64,000 bases of DNA from Flavipsychrobacter sp. (GCA_024508935.1 JANINW010000036.1:53472-117471); one strand, 5' to 3'; counted from the first letter of the stretch, positions 1 to 7,553 are shown. Notes: generated by a model not told the origin, from the letters alone. Program-made: numbers and translations.

Positions 1-236
1 GCACCGTTTACCAATATACCTTTGATACCATACTTAGGCGCTGAGATAGCATATAATGTGGCCTCGTCTGCAGGGTCACTTTCCCCTTCAAACCGGTATA
101 TCCGGTCTATCACAAATTCGTCATGAAACACTTTGAAATCGCCCTGCCTGCATTCCAGGCAATTCTGCTGCAGGTTGAAATCTTCTTCGTAACCTTCTTT
201 GCGTAACTGTTCTATAACCTGTGAAAGTGTATCCAT
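1..236 (-). CDS. Conserved small cytosolic protein, 3' end cut by window edge
   Basis: The first 78 residues are visible, starting MDTLSQVIEQL and running off the window. No signal peptide or membrane segment is seen. The short sequence with a C-L-E-C-R motif near residue 27 and an R-F-E-G segment near residue 50 matches my memory of a small (about 100 aa) Bacteroidota family that databases often label 'phosphoribosylpyrophosphate synthetase'. That label is not credible: the protein is far shorter than PRPP synthetase (about 310 aa) and no PRPP-binding loop is seen. The function is unknown. The ATG at 236 is the only in-frame ATG at the 5' end. Confidence 0.75.
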   Translation of the reverse strand, partial: MDTLSQVIEQLRKEGYEEDFNLQQNCLECRQGDFKVFHDEFVIDRIYRFEGESDPADEATLYAISAPKYGIKGILVNG

Positions 237-418
237 TTTGTGCAATTTTTTCTGCGTTTCCGCATTGTTTACTCCCTATAAAATTACATCAATACATAAA
301 TGCTTACAAACCTTTAACTATTCAGCAGTGGAAATGTTAAGGAAATTATAACCTATGGTTATTCTCACCACACAGGAACGATGTTTTGCCTCTTGCTTGC
401 GGACCAAAACAAATTTCT

Positions 419-1078
419 ATGAAAAAGGTAATGATGATACTAGGATGTGCTCTGCTGGCAGTAGGTTCCACAAATGCACAAAGCAAAATGCAAAAAACAA
501 ATACGCAGTACACTTCACTGGGCCCTATTGCCGGCTTTGGCCATAGCTGGTTGAGCAATATGAATTCAAGCCCGAATTTCAATTCTTCCGGCTACCTGGG
601 TATAGGTATGATCTATTCAAGATTCGAACATTGGGGATGGGGTACTAACCTCGTAGCATCCAGCGAAGGCTTCACAGATGAATACTACCGCAACGGCTCT
701 ACCTATCGTACAACCATAGATCCTCTCTATATAAGAGTTACCCCCCGCGCCTATTATTTCTTTGGTAAATATGGCGATAACGTACGCCCTAAAGTTTATC
801 TCGGACCATCAGTAGGCTTTAAAGTAGCTGAGAACCAGTACATGTCTGATGAAATAAACGGTGCAACAGATGCCGGTGTGACAATGGTTCGCAATACAGA
901 TGTATTCCGCACTGTAGATTTTGGCGCTGAGGCCGGTGCGGGTATAAATGTAAAATTAGCACGCAGCACATGGTTAAACCTGGATGCCAGTTATTACCAT
1001 GGCTTGATAAATGTAACCGATATGGAAAACAAAAACAGGAACCTGCGCATGAATGCAGGCGTAATGTTCGGTTTATAA
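419..1078 (+). CDS. Outer membrane beta-barrel protein (porin-like family)
   Basis: A 219-aa exported protein. From the ATG at 419 the N-terminus is a typical signal peptide (MKKVMMILGC, then a hydrophobic stretch ending in an A-Q cleavage site near residue 21). The rest alternates Gly/aromatic-rich strands (for example Y-L-G-I-G-M-I-Y, Y-L-G-P-S-V-G-F, F-G-A-E-A-G-A-G) and ends N-A-G-V-M-F-G-L, as expected for an 8-10-strand barrel with a hydrophobic C-terminal strand. An in-frame start at 386 would put charged residues before the signal peptide, so 419 is preferred. It is a single gene closed by a hairpin terminator. The family is common in Bacteroidota with no specific substrate known. Confidence 0.8.
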   Translation: MKKVMMILGCALLAVGSTNAQSKMQKTNTQYTSLGPIAGFGHSWLSNMNSSPNFNSSGYLGIGMIYSRFEHWGWGTNLVASSEGFTDEYYRNGSTYRTTIDPLYIRVTPRAYYFFGKYGDNVRPKVYLGPSVGFKVAENQYMSDEINGATDAGVTMVRNTDVFRTVDFGAEAGAGINVKLARSTWLNLDASYYHGLINVTDMENKNRNLRMNAGVMFGL

Positions 1079-1101
1079 TTTGGATGTGATAAGTGAAGAG
1101 G

Positions 1102-1121
1102 AGCCCTGCAATAGCAGGGCT
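1102..1121 (+). terminator. Rho-independent terminator of the beta-barrel gene
   Basis: The stem AGCCCTGC / GCAGGGCT around an AATA loop is followed by a T-rich run at 1121-1130. It lies just past the stop at 1078, between two convergent genes. Confidence 0.85.
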
Positions 1122-1129
1122 TTTCTTAT

Positions 1130-1573
1130 TTAATATTTTACCACCTGCTGTAAATGATGTTCCATGTGCACTACATAATCTTCTATCAGCCATTGCAGGC
1201 TTACCAGCTGGTTCCCATTTACAAGACAGTTGCGTTGCAACATGCCGGGCGGAACGTTTTTTATTATATGCAGCAGGTGCCGGTTATAGTTTTCCCACAA
1301 TTGTATCACATTATTATCTTCCTCTGTTTGATAATAGCCATGTGCTACCCAATTGTCAGGGTCGTATATAATAAACGGATCTTCCTGTGTAGGCACCCGT
1401 ACAAACCGTTGATGATTATTGGCAGCACTGTCTACCAGGTGGCCTGTAATTTCTTTTTTACTCCATTTACCGGGCGCAGGTTTTCGATTAAATTCTTCAG
1501 CAGGAACTTGCCGTAACAAGTCGGGAATAATGTTGAGCAAATGCGTCAATCTTTCAATGGTTGGTTGCAGCAT
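1130..1573 (-). CDS. DinB-superfamily protein (metal-dependent hydrolase-like fold)
   Basis: A 147-aa cytosolic protein. Near the N-terminus it has the typical DinB_2 region 'P-G-K-W-S-K-K-E-I-x-G-H-L-V-D' (residues about 34-48) with the first His. More His residues lie in H-H-L and V-H-M-E-H-H near residues 135-140, consistent with the family's three-histidine metal site. DinB-like proteins form four-helix bundles and include thiol transferases such as BstA and mycothiol-dependent enzymes; the substrate cannot be read from the sequence. It is convergent with the upstream barrel gene and lies 7 nt downstream of the OmpA-like gene on the same strand, so the two may be cotranscribed. Confidence 0.8.
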   Translation of the reverse strand: MLQPTIERLTHLLNIIPDLLRQVPAEEFNRKPAPGKWSKKEITGHLVDSAANNHQRFVRVPTQEDPFIIYDPDNWVAHGYYQTEEDNNVIQLWENYNRHLLHIIKNVPPGMLQRNCLVNGNQLVSLQWLIEDYVVHMEHHLQQVVKY

Positions 1574-1580
1574 AAAAATT

Positions 1581-2477
1581 TTATTTAGCCAATATTCTTA
1601 TTTCTACCCGCCTGTTTTGCGCTTCATCATCCAGGGTACGTTCTGGTTCTACCAATGGCATGCTGCGGCCATATCCCGTATATTTAAGGCGGTCGGCAGC
1701 AATACCCTTTTTTACAAGAAACTCGTATATGTACCTGGCACGGTTTACAGACAACGTAAATAAAGCATAGCCATCCGGGTTTTCATCAATATGCACTGAG
1801 CGAGGCGAGACATCTTCATCCAGCGCATCACGCCCTGTTTTCAGGCAGCATATATGCCCTTCTATGCGAATCTTCACTGCAGGGTACAGGCGCATAAAAT
1901 CGACCAGACTTTGCAACACAGGAAGAGATGATGGAATGACCGTATGCCTGCCTTGGAAAAACAAAATATTATGCAGGACAAATGTATGGCCTATGGGTAT
2001 AGAATCTACATTAGGGAAAAAGGCAGGTAAGGCTACAATTTTAGATCTTGTTCCAGGTATAGCTTTGGCTATATTCTTGTTCTTTGCTGTTCTTAATACA
2101 ACATCTACTTTTCTGTCGGGTGCATATCCTTTTGTCCCGCTCATTTCCCGCTGCACCTCACCTTTACCTATACATAGCTGAATGTGGGCAGTATCAAGGC
2201 CCATTCCTGTCAGGTACGCTGCAACAGCCGAAGCCCGTTGCTCTGACAATGTTTTATTATACAAATCGGTACCTACATAGTCGGCATAACCAATTATAAT
2301 AACGCTGCTGTTTTTTGTTATTACATCGTTATAGAGCAGTGAATCCAATTGATTTCTGCTACCGGTATTTAATTTCGGATTGTTGAAATCGAAGAACAGG
2401 TGAATGGTATCACTTGTTACCTGGGCCAGCGCTGTATAATTTATTATACATAAGAATATGAACATTGACCTTTTCAA
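1581..2477 (-). CDS. Secreted protein with two OmpA-like domains
   Basis: A 298-aa protein whose signal peptide ends in T-A-L-A-Q (residue 19). Two OmpA-C-like peptidoglycan-binding modules follow. The first (about 26-130) has F-F-D-F-N and 'G-Y-A-D-Y-V-G-T-D-L-Y-N-K-x-L-S-E-Q-R-A'. The second (about 168-295) has I-L-F-F-Q-G, E-G-H-I, N-R-A-R and 'G-Y-G-R-S-M-P', ending N-R-R-V-E-I-R-I-L. Both carry the N/S-x2-R-A pattern that contacts diaminopimelate in the family. No beta-barrel or lipobox is seen, so a periplasmic peptidoglycan-bound protein is inferred. The start is TTG at 2477 because it supplies the K-R of the signal peptide; the ATG at 2465 would lack a positive n-region. The gene ends 7 nt before the DinB-like gene. 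Confidence 0.8.
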   Translation of the reverse strand: MKRSMFIFLCIINYTALAQVTSDTIHLFFDFNNPKLNTGSRNQLDSLLYNDVITKNSSVIIIGYADYVGTDLYNKTLSEQRASAVAAYLTGMGLDTAHIQLCIGKGEVQREMSGTKGYAPDRKVDVVLRTAKNKNIAKAIPGTRSKIVALPAFFPNVDSIPIGHTFVLHNILFFQGRHTVIPSSLPVLQSLVDFMRLYPAVKIRIEGHICCLKTGRDALDEDVSPRSVHIDENPDGYALFTLSVNRARYIYEFLVKKGIAADRLKYTGYGRSMPLVEPERTLDDEAQNRRVEIRILAK

Positions 2478-2642
2478 TGGCGCAGATATTTCAGCCTGAA
2501 GTTAAAGTATTATATACATAAACTTCATGAATGCATGTATTTCAACAAGTAAAATGAAATAGAATTTTTTGTGCAAATGTTGTGGAATACATTTTTCTGA
2601 TGACGGCACACTCTTTTGTTAACTTTAGATAAACCTAACGCA

Positions 2643-2783
2643 ATGGAACATACTTTACTTGATTCTGTTCTTAAATACTTTGCCGGTACAGCAGGGCTTA
2701 TTATGATAGGGGTATTATTAATTGGCTGGTTTAAAGGCGTCTACTGGGAACAGCAACTTAAAACAAAAAGAAGGCATCGCTAA
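2643..2783 (+). CDS. 46-aa single-span membrane protein
   Basis: A short open frame beginning MEHTLLDSVLKYF with one hydrophobic span (about residues 14-30, T-A-G-L-I-M-I-G-V-L-L-I-G-W) and a strongly basic tail (K-T-K-R-R-H-R) that would lie in the cytoplasm. It has its own hairpin terminator, whose stem begins inside the last codons. I do not recognise the family. The topology resembles small accessory subunits of membrane complexes, but no complex is encoded nearby. The main support is the coherent membrane-protein composition, the ATG and the dedicated terminator. Confidence 0.55.
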   Translation: MEHTLLDSVLKYFAGTAGLIMIGVLLIGWFKGVYWEQQLKTKRRHR

Positions 2784-2793
2784 ATGCCTTCTT
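2768..2793 (+). terminator. Hairpin overlapping the stop codon of the 46-aa membrane protein
   Basis: The perfect 10-bp stem AAGAAGGCAT / ATGCCTTCTT encloses a CGCTAA loop that contains the TAA stop codon (2781-2783). No long T-run follows; the stronger hairpin at 2814-2837 may do the actual termination. Confidence 0.5.
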
Positions 2794-2813
2794 AATCATA
2801 TTATACACAAAAT

Positions 2814-2837
2814 AAAAGGAGCATTAGTGCTCCTTTT
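2814..2837. terminator. Bidirectional terminator between convergent small genes
   Basis: The 10-bp perfect stem AAAAGGAGCA / TGCTCCTTTT with loop TTAG is flanked by an A-run on one side and a T-run on the other. It lies between the 46-aa membrane protein (+) and the small lipoprotein (-). Confidence 0.85.
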
Positions 2838-2862
2838 TGTATTAAATACCTCTTTGTATCAA

Positions 2863-3111
2863 TTACTTCGTGCGACCTTGAGCAGAATCCTGCGAGCTGG
2901 CTGTATTTGCCCGGAGGCCCGTATCATTTGCACCTTGCGCCCTTGACGAATCCGGATTAGCGGGATCAGCAGCACCATAAGTAGCCGGTGCATCACCATT
3001 TATATTGGTAGAATCGATAGGGGTACTGCTGCCTGTATTTTCAGGACTGGTACCGCAGGATGCCAGTGCAAACAGTGCGAAACCCAAGGCATATGCTGTT
3101 ATTCTTTTCAT
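2863..3111 (-). CDS. Small low-complexity lipoprotein
   Basis: An 82-aa protein with a lipoprotein signal peptide: MKRITAYALG, then F-A-L-A-S-C, where C at residue 19 would be lipidated. The mature part is Ser/Thr/Asn/Asp/Ala-rich without hydrophobic core segments (G-T-S-P-E-N-T-G-S-S, D-S-S-R-A-Q-G), so it is probably a disordered outer-membrane-attached peptide. The start at 3111 gives the best signal peptide; another ATG three codons upstream (3120) is possible. I know no function. It faces the 46-aa membrane protein with a shared terminator. Confidence 0.7.
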   Translation of the reverse strand: MKRITAYALGFALFALASCGTSPENTGSSTPIDSTNINGDAPATYGAADPANPDSSRAQGANDTGLRANTASSQDSAQGRTK

Positions 3112-3181
3112 ATTGTGCATTGTTTAGTTTATGCTTTATGATATATGTGTTATCAACTTAGCACTCATAAAGACCATGCCA

Positions 3182-3904
3182 TCAGCGTATTAATGCCTGC
3201 ACATCAGGGTCTCCTTCTATATGGGCCATTTGCGCCATTATTTTAGGATAACGCCAGCTTACACGGCGGCTCAGAGGTTTCACCGTAAAACGTTTTGGAT
3301 TAGGCAGGCAGGCAATAATCATAGCCGCTTCAGCACGGGAAAGGCTTGCAGCAGGTTTATTAAAATAAGCATGCGCCGCCGCTTCTATGCCATAAATGCC
3401 GGGCCCCATTTCTATCACATTCAGGTACACTTCCATAATGCGTTTTTTACCCCATACCAATTCTATTGCACTGGTATAGAATGCCTCAGGGGCTTTACGC
3501 ACATAACGGCCCCAGCCGCTACCCTGCCATAAAAACACGTTTTTAGCTGTTTGCTGGCTGATGGTGCTGGCGCCGGCACCTTTAGCACGCTTCTTTCTGC
3601 GTCCCGGCTTATCATCCATGCTTTTTTCTATTGATTTCCAATCAAACCCGTTATGGTCTGGGAACAATTGGTCTTCACTGGCTATAGCAGCCAGCTTTAT
3701 ATTGGGCGACATCTGGTCCCAGCCTACATAATCACGCTTCAGTCCATAACCTTCGGCTATAGCTCCTATCTGTGTTATTGTTATTGGGGGAAAGATCCAT
3801 TTACATACTACTACATATAGCAGCGATGCCGCCAAAAGTATAATAAAGAAGCGCAGTACCCTTTTCCAAAAAGGTCTTTTTCCTGACTGTGATTTCTTTG
3901 CCAT
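3182..3904 (-). CDS. mtgA: Monofunctional peptidoglycan glycosyltransferase MtgA
   Basis: A 240-aa member of family GT51, the usual length for MtgA. It polymerises lipid II into glycan strands at the periplasmic face of the inner membrane. An N-terminal basic stretch and one membrane anchor (about residues 16-36) precede the catalytic domain. Visible GT51 motifs are A-S-E-D-Q-L-F-P-D-H-x-G-F-D (catalytic Glu near residue 77), G-A-S-T-I-S-Q-Q-T-A-K-N-V-F-L (about 111-125), K-R-I-M-E-V-Y-L-N-V-I-E-M-G (about 154-167) and the Y-F-N-K-P region. No transpeptidase domain is present. It is probably a single gene. Confidence 0.95.
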   Translation of the reverse strand: MAKKSQSGKRPFWKRVLRFFIILLAASLLYVVVCKWIFPPITITQIGAIAEGYGLKRDYVGWDQMSPNIKLAAIASEDQLFPDHNGFDWKSIEKSMDDKPGRRKKRAKGAGASTISQQTAKNVFLWQGSGWGRYVRKAPEAFYTSAIELVWGKKRIMEVYLNVIEMGPGIYGIEAAAHAYFNKPAASLSRAEAAMIIACLPNPKRFTVKPLSRRVSWRYPKIMAQMAHIEGDPDVQALIR

Positions 3905-3973
3905 CAGCGCGAAAAATACGCGCTAATTTTTAGACGAAGGCAATTTTTTTGCCTGGCATTGCCTGCTAAATAG

Positions 3974-3995
3974 AAAGCCACCTCAAGGTGGCTTT
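3974..3995 (-). terminator. Terminator of the YXWGXW-repeat gene
   Basis: The stem AAGCCACC / GGTGGCTT lies 13-34 nt past the stop of the gene at 4008-4307. On the minus strand it is followed by a short T-rich stretch. Confidence 0.75.
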
Positions 3996-4007
3996 TACTT
4001 AAATCAG

Positions 4008-4307
4008 TTATCTCCAATGACCGCGTATCCATACATATCCATGACGGCGCGGAGCCCAATGCCCGGGCACCCATACGGCTGCAGGACGCGGCGGTTCTAC
4101 ATAATATCCCCCATGCCATACGTAAGACCTTCCTCTTGGAGTCCAGTCTTCCTCTACCCATACATGGCGCGGGCTGGGTGGTGCAGGAGCCACCACTACA
4201 ACTTTGGGGCGCGACGGCCTTACACGTACTACCACCTGTGCCTGGCTATCCATGACAGCAAACGCTATTAATGAACCGGCTATTATGCTTTTAATTATTG
4301 CTTTCAT
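4008..4307 (-). CDS. YXWGXW-repeat type secreted protein
   Basis: A 99-aa protein with a signal peptide (MKAIIKSIIAG, cleavage after D-S-Q-A-Q near residue 24). The mature part is rich in Pro, Arg, Trp, Tyr and Val, with repeated V-W-V-x-G-H-W and Y-V-W-x-x-G motifs (W-V-P-G-H-W-A-P-R-R, Y-V-W-I-R-G-H-W-R at the C-terminus). These match the YXWGXW family of short secreted proteins, whose biochemical role is unknown. An unusually strong Shine-Dalgarno sequence, AGGAGG, sits about 6 nt before the ATG, which is uncommon in Bacteroidota and fixes this start. It has its own terminator. Confidence 0.85.
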   Translation of the reverse strand: MKAIIKSIIAGSLIAFAVMDSQAQVVVRVRPSRPKVVVVAPAPPSPRHVWVEEDWTPRGRSYVWHGGYYVEPPRPAAVWVPGHWAPRRHGYVWIRGHWR

Positions 4308-4323
4308 AACATCCTCCTTTTAT
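4308..4323 (-). promoter_or_regulatory. Strong AGGAGG ribosome-binding site of the YXWGXW gene
   Basis: On the minus strand the bases before the ATG at 4307 read AAAGGAGGATGTT. This near-perfect Shine-Dalgarno stands out because other starts in this window lack one. Confidence 0.7.
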
Positions 4324-4477
4324 TTGTTTCACAGGTTTAGACGGCCTGCGTTTTTCAAAGTTTAAACAAATAAAATGATGCCAAGGAAATTGCAATACCA
4401 TTTTTAACACCATTGAAGGATTCTATAAAAACAGCGCACTTTACTAATAAATACTCTATCAAATAATTTTGAAACAA

Positions 4478-4503
4478 AACTGCCCCGCACAAGCAGGGCA
4501 GTT
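4478..4503 (-). terminator. Terminator of the carboxyltransferase gene
   Basis: The 8-bp stem AACTGCCC / GGGCAGTT with a 10-nt loop is followed on the minus strand by TTTTGTTTC. It lies 25-50 nt past the stop at 4528. Confidence 0.8.
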
Positions 4504-4527
4504 GAATAAATATTGAACAAATACAGT

Positions 4528-6156
4528 TTATACCTGGAATACCCCTGTTTTAAATTCCTTCATTACCGGATTATGGTTAGCTGCATTAATACCTTCTGAA
4601 ATAACGCGGCGTGTGTCAACCGGATCAATTATTTCATCTACCCACAAACGAGCTGCTGCATAGTAAGAAGATGTTTGGGCATTATAACGATCTGTGATTT
4701 CCTTCAGCAGCTCTCTCTCTTTTTCAGGGTCTATTTCCTGGCCCTTGCTTTTCAGCGCAGCTACCTGTATCTGCAGCAGCGTTTTTGCTGCCTGCTCGCC
4801 GCCCATTACAGCTATCTTGGCATTTGGCCATGCATAAATAAAACGGGGATCATAAGCCTTACCACACATAGCGTAATTACCGGCACCATAAGAGTTGCCT
4901 ATCACAATGGTTATTTTGGGAACCACTGAATTAGAGACCGCATTTACCAGCTTTGCACCATCTTTAATGATACCCGATTGTTCACTGCGGCTACCTACCA
5001 TAAAACCGGTAACATCCTGCAGGAATACAAGCGGTATTTTTTTCTGGTTGCAATTTTGAATAAAGCGCGCGGCCTTATCGGCACTGTCATTATAGATCAC
5101 ACCACCCAGTTGCATTTCTCCTTTGCCACTCTTCACAATTTTACGCTGGTTGGCCACTATGCCTACTGCCCAGCCATCGATACGCGCGTAGCCGCAAACA
5201 ATGGTCTTACCATAATCTTCTTTAAACTGGTCGAATTCTGAATTGTCTACCAGGCGTTCGATCACTTCAACCACATCATAAGGTTTGCTGTTATCTACAG
5301 ACACCAAGCCGTAGATCTCTTTTACATCTTTCTTCGGTTCGGCAGGTACCGCACGGTCGAAGCCAGCGCGGGGTTGTTCGCCAATTTTATCTATGATGCG
5401 GCGCACCTGGTCCAGGCATTCCGCTTCGGTATCAAATTTATAATCGGCAATACCGCTTACTTCGGTATGCATCTTAGCACCACCCAGGCTTTGCAGGTCG
5501 GCATCCTCACCTATAGCAGCCTTTACCAAATACGGCCCTGCCAGGAATATAGAGCCATTTCCTTCTACCATCAGGGTCTCATCGCTCATAATAGGCAGGT
5601 AAGCCCCACCTGCTACGCAGCTGCCCATTACAGCAGCTATCTGCGTAATGCCCATGGCGCTTATTTGCGCATTGTTGCGGAAAATGCGGCCAAAATGTTC
5701 TTTATCGGGGAATATCTCATCCTGCATTGGCAGGTAAACACCTGCGCTATCTACTATGTAAACGATTGGCAGGTGGTTTTCCATAGCTATCTCCTGCAGG
5801 CGCAGGTTCTTTTTACCGGTAATAGGGAACCATGCCCCTGCCTTCACCGTATTATCGTTGGCAACTATTACACACTGGCGACCGGATATATAACCCAACC
5901 CTGCCACAGTACCCGCTGCCGGGCAGCCACCGTGCTCCTGGTACATTTCCCAACCTGCAAATGCTCCTATTTCAACAAAAGCACTGTCTTTATCAATAAG
6001 GTATTGTATACGCTCACGCGGCGTCATTTTACCCTTTTCACGGGCTTTTTCAATAGCCTTTTTACCACCACCCAGGCTTACTTGTGCATGGCGTTGTTTC
6101 ATCTGGCTTACAGCCAGCTTCATCGCATCTTCGTTTTTATTGAATTCCAGGTTCAT
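4528..6156 (-). CDS. Acyl-CoA carboxylase, carboxyltransferase (beta) subunit
   Basis: A 542-aa biotin-dependent carboxyltransferase, closest in layout to methylcrotonoyl-CoA carboxylase beta. It transfers CO2 from carboxybiotin to an acyl-CoA. Two crotonase-like halves are visible: the N-half (about 40-290) with V-D-S-A-G-V-Y-L-P-M-Q and G-S-C-V-A-G-G-A-Y-L-P, and the C-half (about 300-530) with Q-D-V-T-G-F-M-V-G, G-N-S-Y-G-A-G-N-Y-A-M and P-N-A-K-I-A-V-M-G-G-E-Q-A. The ATG at 6156 is preferred over an upstream TTG because a -7 box lies at 6180-6187. No biotin carboxylase or biotin carrier subunit is encoded nearby, so partners must lie elsewhere. The substrate (methylcrotonyl- versus propionyl-CoA) is inferred only from resemblance. 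Confidence 0.92.
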   Translation of the reverse strand: MNLEFNKNEDAMKLAVSQMKQRHAQVSLGGGKKAIEKAREKGKMTPRERIQYLIDKDSAFVEIGAFAGWEMYQEHGGCPAAGTVAGLGYISGRQCVIVANDNTVKAGAWFPITGKKNLRLQEIAMENHLPIVYIVDSAGVYLPMQDEIFPDKEHFGRIFRNNAQISAMGITQIAAVMGSCVAGGAYLPIMSDETLMVEGNGSIFLAGPYLVKAAIGEDADLQSLGGAKMHTEVSGIADYKFDTEAECLDQVRRIIDKIGEQPRAGFDRAVPAEPKKDVKEIYGLVSVDNSKPYDVVEVIERLVDNSEFDQFKEDYGKTIVCGYARIDGWAVGIVANQRKIVKSGKGEMQLGGVIYNDSADKAARFIQNCNQKKIPLVFLQDVTGFMVGSRSEQSGIIKDGAKLVNAVSNSVVPKITIVIGNSYGAGNYAMCGKAYDPRFIYAWPNAKIAVMGGEQAAKTLLQIQVAALKSKGQEIDPEKERELLKEITDRYNAQTSSYYAAARLWVDEIIDPVDTRRVISEGINAANHNPVMKEFKTGVFQV

Positions 6157-6179
6157 TACAGATTTGGGCAATTTGGTGG

Positions 6180-6187
6180 CAAAAATA
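6180..6187 (-). promoter_or_regulatory. Bacteroidota -7 box before the carboxyltransferase gene
   Basis: The minus strand reads TATTTTTG (consensus TAnnTTTG) followed by CCACC, 24 nt before the ATG at 6156. No clear TTG -33 element is seen. Confidence 0.55.
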
Positions 6188-6254
6188 GCAGATTGATCGG
6201 TTATATCAGTACTGAATATAATAAAGCCTTTAAATACAGGTATTCGTAATTAAA

Positions 6255-6278
6255 AAGCCCCCGTGTGACCGGAGGCTT
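6255..6278 (-). terminator. Terminator of the Lys-rich small protein gene
   Basis: On the minus strand the stem AAGCCTCCG / CGGGGGCTT (one G-U pair) with loop GTCACA is followed by TTTTT. It starts 38 nt past the stop at 6316. Confidence 0.8.
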
Positions 6279-6315
6279 CATTGTGTATTGAATTAGTTCT
6301 TACATTCTTTTTTGA

Positions 6316-6486
6316 TTACATCTTCTTGTCAGCTTTCTTCTCCTCTTTTTTTACTTCTTTCGAAGCATGTTTTTTGGCGTGGTGTACCTTCTTTTCCACC
6401 TTAACTTCTTTATTGTCTTGTGCAAAAGAAGCTGTTGCGCCGAACATGCCCAAAGTGAGGAGGGCTGCTACCATGTAGTGTTTCAT
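6316..6486 (-). CDS. Small secreted Lys/His-rich protein
   Basis: A 56-aa protein starting MKHYMVAALLTLGMF with a clear signal peptide ending A-S-F-A-Q (residue 22). The mature peptide of about 34 residues is almost entirely Lys, Glu, His, Val and Ala (V-K-V-E-K-K-V-H-H-A-K-K-H, K-K-E-E-K-K-A-D-K-K-M), so it is highly charged and probably unstructured or helical in the periplasm. Similar short 'signal peptide plus KxH/KK tail' proteins are common in Bacteroidota genomes without a known role. It has its own terminator, which supports a real gene. Confidence 0.7.
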   Translation of the reverse strand: MKHYMVAALLTLGMFGATASFAQDNKEVKVEKKVHHAKKHASKEVKKEEKKADKKM

Positions 6487-6566
6487 AAAAAAATGTTTAG
6501 TACTACTAAGCTACTACAGGTATTGCAGCACAGTATGCTTATACGCGTTAAAACTGCGTTAATATG

Positions 6567-7526
6567 TTATTTATAAATTGCTACCCAGGGCTCACCACCC
6601 GACTTGATATAGCCGCGTAACATGGAAGGAGTATTGAACGGCATGATAATATTGCCCTGCCTGTCCACTCCTATGAGGCCGCCGTCAATACCTACGGCCG
6701 TTAGTTTGTTGTCTATCATTTCAGTGGTTGCATCCTGAAGACTTCTATGCTTTTGCTTCATTTCTTCGGGTACAAAGTTTAGCATAACAAGGCGTGCATA
6801 ATACTCACCACTGGCAAAGAAGGAAGTAGCACAAATGCTATCTTCTGCATATGCTGCTCCACCCATTTGCCGGCTATCGCCCCCTTCAAAAGCCATACCT
6901 GCGGTGCTGGTAGCAGCTGCTAAGTGTCCATACATATCCAAAGCTACCGCTCCAACAGTTCCATTTTTTTCGATGGGCCTTGCTTTCGCTGTCCTATCCT
7001 TTTGTGATTGAGCAGGGACACGACGTGTATCTATTACAGGCAGACCTTGTCTGGCGGCAAATTCCTCGGCAATGTGGCCGGACAAAACTACCTGGTCTGT
7101 CTTAAGCTTATCCATCACGGCACGTGCAGCACACACCGGGTTCTTTAGCGCAACAACATCTTTTACCACACCTATTTTTGCATTGCTGCCGTCCATGATA
7201 GCCGCATCCAATTCGCTACGGCCTTCAGCATCCTCAGATGTTCTCCCGCCAGCATTAAACAAAGAGTCATCTTCAAGATAGATAACCACTTTTTCTACAG
7301 CGTCTACTGCTGTACCACCGCGTATCAGCACATTGTAGCCTATTGCAAGAGCTGTTTTTAGTGATTGCTTATAAGCATGTTCTTTCTCCGGTGTTAGTTT
7401 GCCAGGATCACCTGCTCCACCATGAATAACTAAAGCAAATTTTGACTGCGCATTAGCCTTAATATTTTGCCCCTTCATAATAGGCGGGAATAACACCATT
7501 AGCAATAAGAACAGCTTATATTTCAT
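6567..7526 (-). CDS. Isoaspartyl peptidase/L-asparaginase family (Ntn-hydrolase), atypical
   Basis: A 319-aa type 2 asparaginase homologue of about usual length, with a signal peptide (residues about 1-19, ending M-K-G-Q), so it acts in the periplasm. Family marks are H-G-G-A-G near residue 35, F-N-A-G-G, E-L-D-A-A-I-M-D-G, and the autoprocessing site N-G-T-V-G-A-V-A-L-D (nucleophile Thr near residue 189). The beta-subunit deviates. The usual R-V-G-D-S/T region reads E-G-G-D-S after an apparent short deletion, so the Arg that binds the substrate alpha-carboxylate seems replaced. The usual T-G-x-G-E reads F-A-S-G-E, altering the oxyanion-hole Thr-Gly. Autocleavage looks possible, but substrate specificity is probably changed. 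Confidence 0.88.
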   Translation of the reverse strand: MKYKLFLLLMVLFPPIMKGQNIKANAQSKFALVIHGGAGDPGKLTPEKEHAYKQSLKTALAIGYNVLIRGGTAVDAVEKVVIYLEDDSLFNAGGRTSEDAEGRSELDAAIMDGSNAKIGVVKDVVALKNPVCAARAVMDKLKTDQVVLSGHIAEEFAARQGLPVIDTRRVPAQSQKDRTAKARPIEKNGTVGAVALDMYGHLAAATSTAGMAFEGGDSRQMGGAAYAEDSICATSFFASGEYYARLVMLNFVPEEMKQKHRSLQDATTEMIDNKLTAVGIDGGLIGVDRQGNIIMPFNTPSMLRGYIKSGGEPWVAIYK

Positions 7527-7553
7527 GGTTACAAATTAAGCTATAAATAAAAA

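Noticed and set aside
1..236. Label 'phosphoribosylpyrophosphate synthetase' for the first gene
   Set aside because: The family is about 100 aa and shows no PRPP-binding motif; the name appears to be a propagated annotation error.
5374..6249. Long open frame on the + strand opposite the carboxyltransferase gene
   Set aside because: It is a mirror of a well-supported coding gene, with a protein of no recognisable family; such antisense frames also occur opposite the TonB receptor (about 16968-17681), dnaE (about 26006-26800) and tamB (about 57918-58640) and follow from codon bias.
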